From an uncultured Porphyromonadaceae bacterium (lineage in GTDB: Bacteria; Bacteroidota; Bacteroidia; Bacteroidales; Muribaculaceae), in the NCBI GenBank assembly GCA_905193485.1, contig CAJJOX010000093.1, forward strand, positions 1 through 8,196: a stretch of 8,196 bases of DNA, read 5' to 3'. A model generated the notes under the pieces. It saw only the letters and a program-made list of their open reading frames with translations. It ran no database searches and was not told where the DNA came from. Shown piece by piece: positions 5,396-8,196 of this stretch (its first letter is position 1; each line of letters starts with the position of its first letter). A program made the position numbers and the translations under genes.

Positions 5396-7945
5396 TCAGC
5401 GCTGGATGAGTTCGTAGATGTCAGCGCGGCCGTTGATGACGATGCGGGTCGTTGCGGGAAGTAGTGTGGTGGCGGAGTAGGCTGAGTCTACTTTGCGGCG
5501 AGCGATCTCACGGCCTTTTGCGTCGTATTGCATGACGGTGAAGGGTGCAGCGGGTGACGAGGACAGTATCACGAGTTCGCCGGCGTTTTTACGACGGTCG
5601 AAAGCAATGTCACCGACGAGAGGATATGACGTGGTAGTGTTGGCGTCGAATGCTTTGAGAGATCCGAAAGGATCGGCTGATACGACGTTGAGGCCGAGCG
5701 TAGCGTGATTGACGGGATTGACCTCGAAAGTGCGAACGGCAGCCCAGTTGGTCCGGTCGGAGTTTAAACGGCGCAGACGCACATAGCGGGCCATTAACGG
5801 TACGTCTTCATGCCATTCGATGATGTATGTGTCAGGAGCGATGTCGCGGAGTTTAATCCAATTGCGTCCGTCGGCCGATGATTCGAGAACGGCTGTTTCA
5901 TAATAGTCGCAATCGTCGATCGAATTGCGTCCCTGACGGATTGTGATGTCGCTTATGGGGCGAGCTTCGAGCAGGTCGAGTCCGATCCAGTCTCCGTTGC
6001 CCTGTGAGTTTGCAGAGGTATAGTAGGTCGTGGTGTCGCCGTCGAGCATGAGTTTGGCCTGAGTGGTGCGCAGATTGGGATAGGATCCGACGCCGTGATA
6101 CATGGCGGGCTTGTTGCCTGTCTGGCGCAGGAAGAAAGCGGTGGCCATATCGTCCATGGCGTTTTCGTAGAAAGGCTGGAGTTTCATGGTGCCGATTTTG
6201 TGTGCGTCGTAGGCGGCGCGTTGTTGCGGCGACATAAGGTTGGCGGCGTAGCCTTCCCAGAAGAGAGAGTCGTTGCCGGATTCGTAGGTCTTGATCAGGT
6301 CGAGAGTGCGTGCGCCACGCTGACCGAGAGCAGTGAACTGGGTGAGCCACGGCCCGATTTCTTTGATGAGGGCGGGATTGGCCTTTTCACGCATGACAGG
6401 CTCTGCTTTTATGATTTTGTCAAATTCGTTGCGGAGCGCCTCGAATTGTGCGGGGGTGTAGTCGTTGAACGGGAAAATTGTGGTTTCCCACGATTCGTCG
6501 CGACGATAGCCTGTTTCGGTATCGGCGGAGTGTATGGCGAAAGTGCGGTAGGCGTCGGCCGCGTCGGGGACGAGCGCGGCAAGACCGCGTTCCCAGTTGT
6601 CGATGGGATTATATGCGGGAGTGTTCCAGGCATAGTCGGCCACGCCATATAAGGCGAGTTTGGAGGCTTCGCCATGTTCCATGGGATTGCTTTCGATGCC
6701 TGCCACCTGCCGGTCGGTGAGTTTTGTGTCGAGACCATATACCGGGCCCTGGAGCAGGATGTGCTTGCAATAATCGGTCACCGGATAGTTCCACCAATAG
6801 AGCGCCGGACGCTGGATGCGGGAATCGACGAACTCGAGCGTTTCCGGCGTGAGGTCGCTGCAGACCACGGCTCCGGTCCAGAACACCTCGACATCGGGAT
6901 TAAGCTCGCGGCCGTATACCGCCAGCGGGCCTTCGGGACCCGGTTTGGCCCAAAGCTGTGAATAGTCGGTCGGGCAAACGATGAGATTCGTTACGTCGCC
7001 TTTGGCTTTCACAAAATCATTCGTGAGATTGTTGAGCAGCTCGACTTGTTTGTGGGGATTGGTGCCCTCGCCGTCGATATCGTCGAAAAATATGGCAAAC
7101 GAACGCACGCCCAGGTCATACATCATGTTGAATTTATTGACGAGGCTGTCATAGTCTTCACGGTTCCAACGGATGTCTTGTCCCGGATGTATGGCCCAGA
7201 TGAAGTTTACGCGATTGCGGCGGGCATTATCGACAAGCTCTTTGATCTCACGGGCTTTCTCTGGCGGATACGGCAGACGCCAGTTGGGAGTGCTGTGGTA
7301 TGGGTCGTCCTTGGGGCCGTAGAGATAGTCGTTCAGTTTGTTGCGGCCGTAGAAGTCGATGAGCGACATGCGCACGTCGTGGCTCCACGGGGTGCCGTAG
7401 AACCCTTCAACCACGCCGCGGTATTTCATTGAGGGGAAGTCGTTGATCACCATCATCGGCAGTCCGCCTTCTTTCTTCACCAGTTCACTGTCGAGAATCT
7501 GCCGGAGTGTCTGGAGCGCGTAGAAAGCTCCGCGTTCGTCGTAGCCGATTATTTTGATGTCCTTTTTGCCGATGTCAAGGAGATAAGCTCCTTCAACGGC
7601 TTTGACGCCGGCTTTTTTTGCGACTTTTTCTCCGAACTCAATTGTCAGAGGAAGGCCGTGGGAACTGAGGTTGAGAAATCCGAGGTCGCCGGCAAATTTT
7701 TTTTGCTTGTCCTTGACGCTGAATCCTCCGGAGATGTTCAAGACACCGGTGTAGGGGCGTGTGATGCTTTGGGGCGTGGGGTTTATGACAAGGCCGCCAT
7801 GGTCGATCTTATGGCCGTCCACGGCGTTAAATTCCTGCACTTCGCCGCGTTGTGAGGACAGATCGAAACTGTCGTCCTGAGCGGTGGCTGTCAGTGCTGC
7901 CGATGCCATGAGGGCAGCCGACGCCATCAGTTTTGTAATTTTCAT
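5396..7945 (-). CDS. Secreted GH84 beta-N-acetylglucosaminidase (hyaluronidase/O-GlcNAcase family) with F5/8 type C domain
   Basis: This 849-residue protein starts at ATG 7945; an in-frame extension to 8044 is rejected because it crosses the promoter. It has a signal peptide at 1-22 (TATA|Q). An N-terminal alpha/beta domain (about 50-170) precedes a GH84 barrel (about 174-470) with GVVEGFYGTPWS, the catalytic Asp pair D288-D289 in FAIFFDDIDGEG, and expected sugar-binding positions: G181, K212, Y328, W384, N386, D391 and N420. From memory these line up with G135, K166, Y282, W337, N339, D344 and N372 of the B. thetaiotaomicron enzyme. A helical region follows, then an F5/8 type C (discoidin, CBM32-like) domain at about 620-745 (LMLDGDTTTYY, ESSADGRNW, ARYVRLRRLN) and a final beta domain to 849. 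The enzyme removes terminal beta-GlcNAc by substrate-assisted catalysis, probably in the periplasm or at the surface, from mucin-type or glycosaminoglycan-derived glycans. It is monocistronic here. Confidence 0.93.
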   Translation of the reverse strand: MKITKLMASAALMASAALTATAQDDSFDLSSQRGEVQEFNAVDGHKIDHGGLVINPTPQSITRPYTGVLNISGGFSVKDKQKKFAGDLGFLNLSSHGLPLTIEFGEKVAKKAGVKAVEGAYLLDIGKKDIKIIGYDERGAFYALQTLRQILDSELVKKEGGLPMMVINDFPSMKYRGVVEGFYGTPWSHDVRMSLIDFYGRNKLNDYLYGPKDDPYHSTPNWRLPYPPEKAREIKELVDNARRNRVNFIWAIHPGQDIRWNREDYDSLVNKFNMMYDLGVRSFAIFFDDIDGEGTNPHKQVELLNNLTNDFVKAKGDVTNLIVCPTDYSQLWAKPGPEGPLAVYGRELNPDVEVFWTGAVVCSDLTPETLEFVDSRIQRPALYWWNYPVTDYCKHILLQGPVYGLDTKLTDRQVAGIESNPMEHGEASKLALYGVADYAWNTPAYNPIDNWERGLAALVPDAADAYRTFAIHSADTETGYRRDESWETTIFPFNDYTPAQFEALRNEFDKIIKAEPVMREKANPALIKEIGPWLTQFTALGQRGARTLDLIKTYESGNDSLFWEGYAANLMSPQQRAAYDAHKIGTMKLQPFYENAMDDMATAFFLRQTGNKPAMYHGVGSYPNLRTTQAKLMLDGDTTTYYTSANSQGNGDWIGLDLLEARPISDITIRQGRNSIDDCDYYETAVLESSADGRNWIKLRDIAPDTYIIEWHEDVPLMARYVRLRRLNSDRTNWAAVRTFEVNPVNHATLGLNVVSADPFGSLKAFDANTTTSYPLVGDIAFDRRKNAGELVILSSSPAAPFTVMQYDAKGREIARRKVDSAYSATTLLPATTRIVINGRADIYELIQR

Positions 7946-7982
7946 GAAATTGGATTTAATAACAGAAATAGTATTGTTTGTG

Positions 7983-7990
7983 CAAAGATA
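7983..7990 (-). promoter_or_regulatory. -7 promoter element of the GH84 gene
   Basis: On the minus strand the bases read TATCTTTG, a perfect TAnnTTTG match. The expected -33 position, 19-21 bases upstream, is AT-rich without a clear TTTG. Transcription would start near 7976, giving a leader of about 30 AT-rich bases without a Shine-Dalgarno sequence, as is usual in Bacteroidota. It lies inside the rejected N-terminal extension and so supports the start at 7945. Confidence 0.65.
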
Positions 7991-8044
7991 TGTTTTTTTT
8001 ATAAATATTTGAGAAGAATAGCTATATTTGTAGGGAATAATCAC

Positions 8045-8196
8045 TTAAGTACATGACAAAAATTTGAACACATCGAATTTCGGCTTGTAGAGCGGTCTTA
8101 GAAGAACGTTTGCGATTTCTTCCAGACCATACTTGATTAGTGATTTGGCTCTCTTGCCGTGTTTCAATATTCTGATAGCTTTTACATTGATATCCT
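8045..8196 (-). CDS. Insertion-sequence transposase, C-terminal 49 residues (N-terminus beyond right edge)
   Basis: A minus-strand frame enters from the right edge and stops at TAA (8047-8045). The tail contains KHGKRAKSLIKYGLEEIA, a central LLRPLYKPK and the ending FDVFKFLSCT. From memory, endings of this type (HGKRA...YGLE.IA...FKFLSCT) are characteristic of IS4-like DDE transposases in Bacteroides and relatives; I cannot name the element. The stretch is more AT-rich than the GH84 gene, consistent with mobile DNA. The IS end must lie between this stop and the GH84 start, but its terminal inverted repeat cannot be set without the other end. Whether the transposase is intact is unknown. Confidence 0.65.
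   Translation of the reverse strand, partial: DINVKAIRILKHGKRAKSLIKYGLEEIANVLLRPLYKPKFDVFKFLSCT

Noticed and set aside
6095..6652. 185-codon plus-strand frame inside the GH84 gene
   Set aside because: It is antisense to a well-supported, complete GH84 protein; its Val/Gly-rich translation has no recognisable feature.
7869..7926. Imperfect repeat encoding MASAAL twice in the GH84 signal peptide
   Set aside because: Low-complexity alanine-rich signal peptides often contain such repeats; there is no sign of a functional or phase-variable tract.
7946..8044. 33-residue N-terminal extension of the GH84 protein
   Set aside because: It would put translation across the TATCTTTG promoter element and ahead of a good signal peptide. 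Its composition is that of AT-rich intergenic DNA.
1..8196. CRISPR arrays, tRNA or rRNA genes
   Set aside because: No regularly spaced repeats, cloverleaf-like segments with a TTCGA-type arm or rRNA-like stretches were seen in the few non-coding gaps, none of which exceeds about 200 bases.

Overview
The window comes from a gut-type Bacteroidota chromosome, most likely order Bacteroidales and plausibly Muribaculaceae; the family is an inference from overall flavour. The signs are Bacteroides-type promoters (TTTG at -33, TAnnTTTG at -7), start codons with weak or no Shine-Dalgarno sequence, a type IX secretion (T9SS)-like C-terminal sorting domain, a Bacteroidota RHS/YD-type cell-surface protein, a GH84 beta-N-acetylglucosaminidase of the Bacteroides thetaiotaomicron type, and the tail of a Bacteroides-type transposase.

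Layout. (1) Positions 1-2700, minus strand: a two-gene operon. A T9SS-sorted secreted protein of unknown function (1681-2700) is followed after 2 bases by the N-terminal 559 codons of a large RHS-like secreted protein that runs off the left edge. (2) Positions 2701-2900: a 200-base divergent promoter region. (3) Positions 2901-5292, plus strand: a compact three-gene operon with 2-base gaps. It encodes a short PflA-like radical SAM protein and then two membrane proteins that share an almost identical Cys-motif cytoplasmic domain plus one transmembrane segment. One ends in a TonB C-terminal domain, the other in a carboxypeptidase-regulatory-like beta-sandwich. (4) Positions 5328-5384: a long hairpin that should terminate transcription from both sides. 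(5) Positions 5396-7945, minus strand: a complete secreted GH84 enzyme with an F5/8 type C domain, with its promoter at about 7983. (6) Positions 8045-8196, minus strand: the last 49 codons of a transposase, placing an insertion sequence directly upstream of the GH84 promoter.

How the genes may work together. The GH84 enzyme fits host mucin or glycan foraging. The RHS-like operon makes large exported surface material. The most unusual unit is the radical SAM operon. Its two membrane proteins present a conserved C-x5-C-x3-C-x2-C module that should face the cytoplasm, where the radical SAM enzyme works. No glycyl-radical enzyme, the usual partner of a PflA-like activase, is visible. Whether the Cys module is a substrate, an auxiliary Fe-S or zinc site, or a docking domain cannot be decided from sequence alone.
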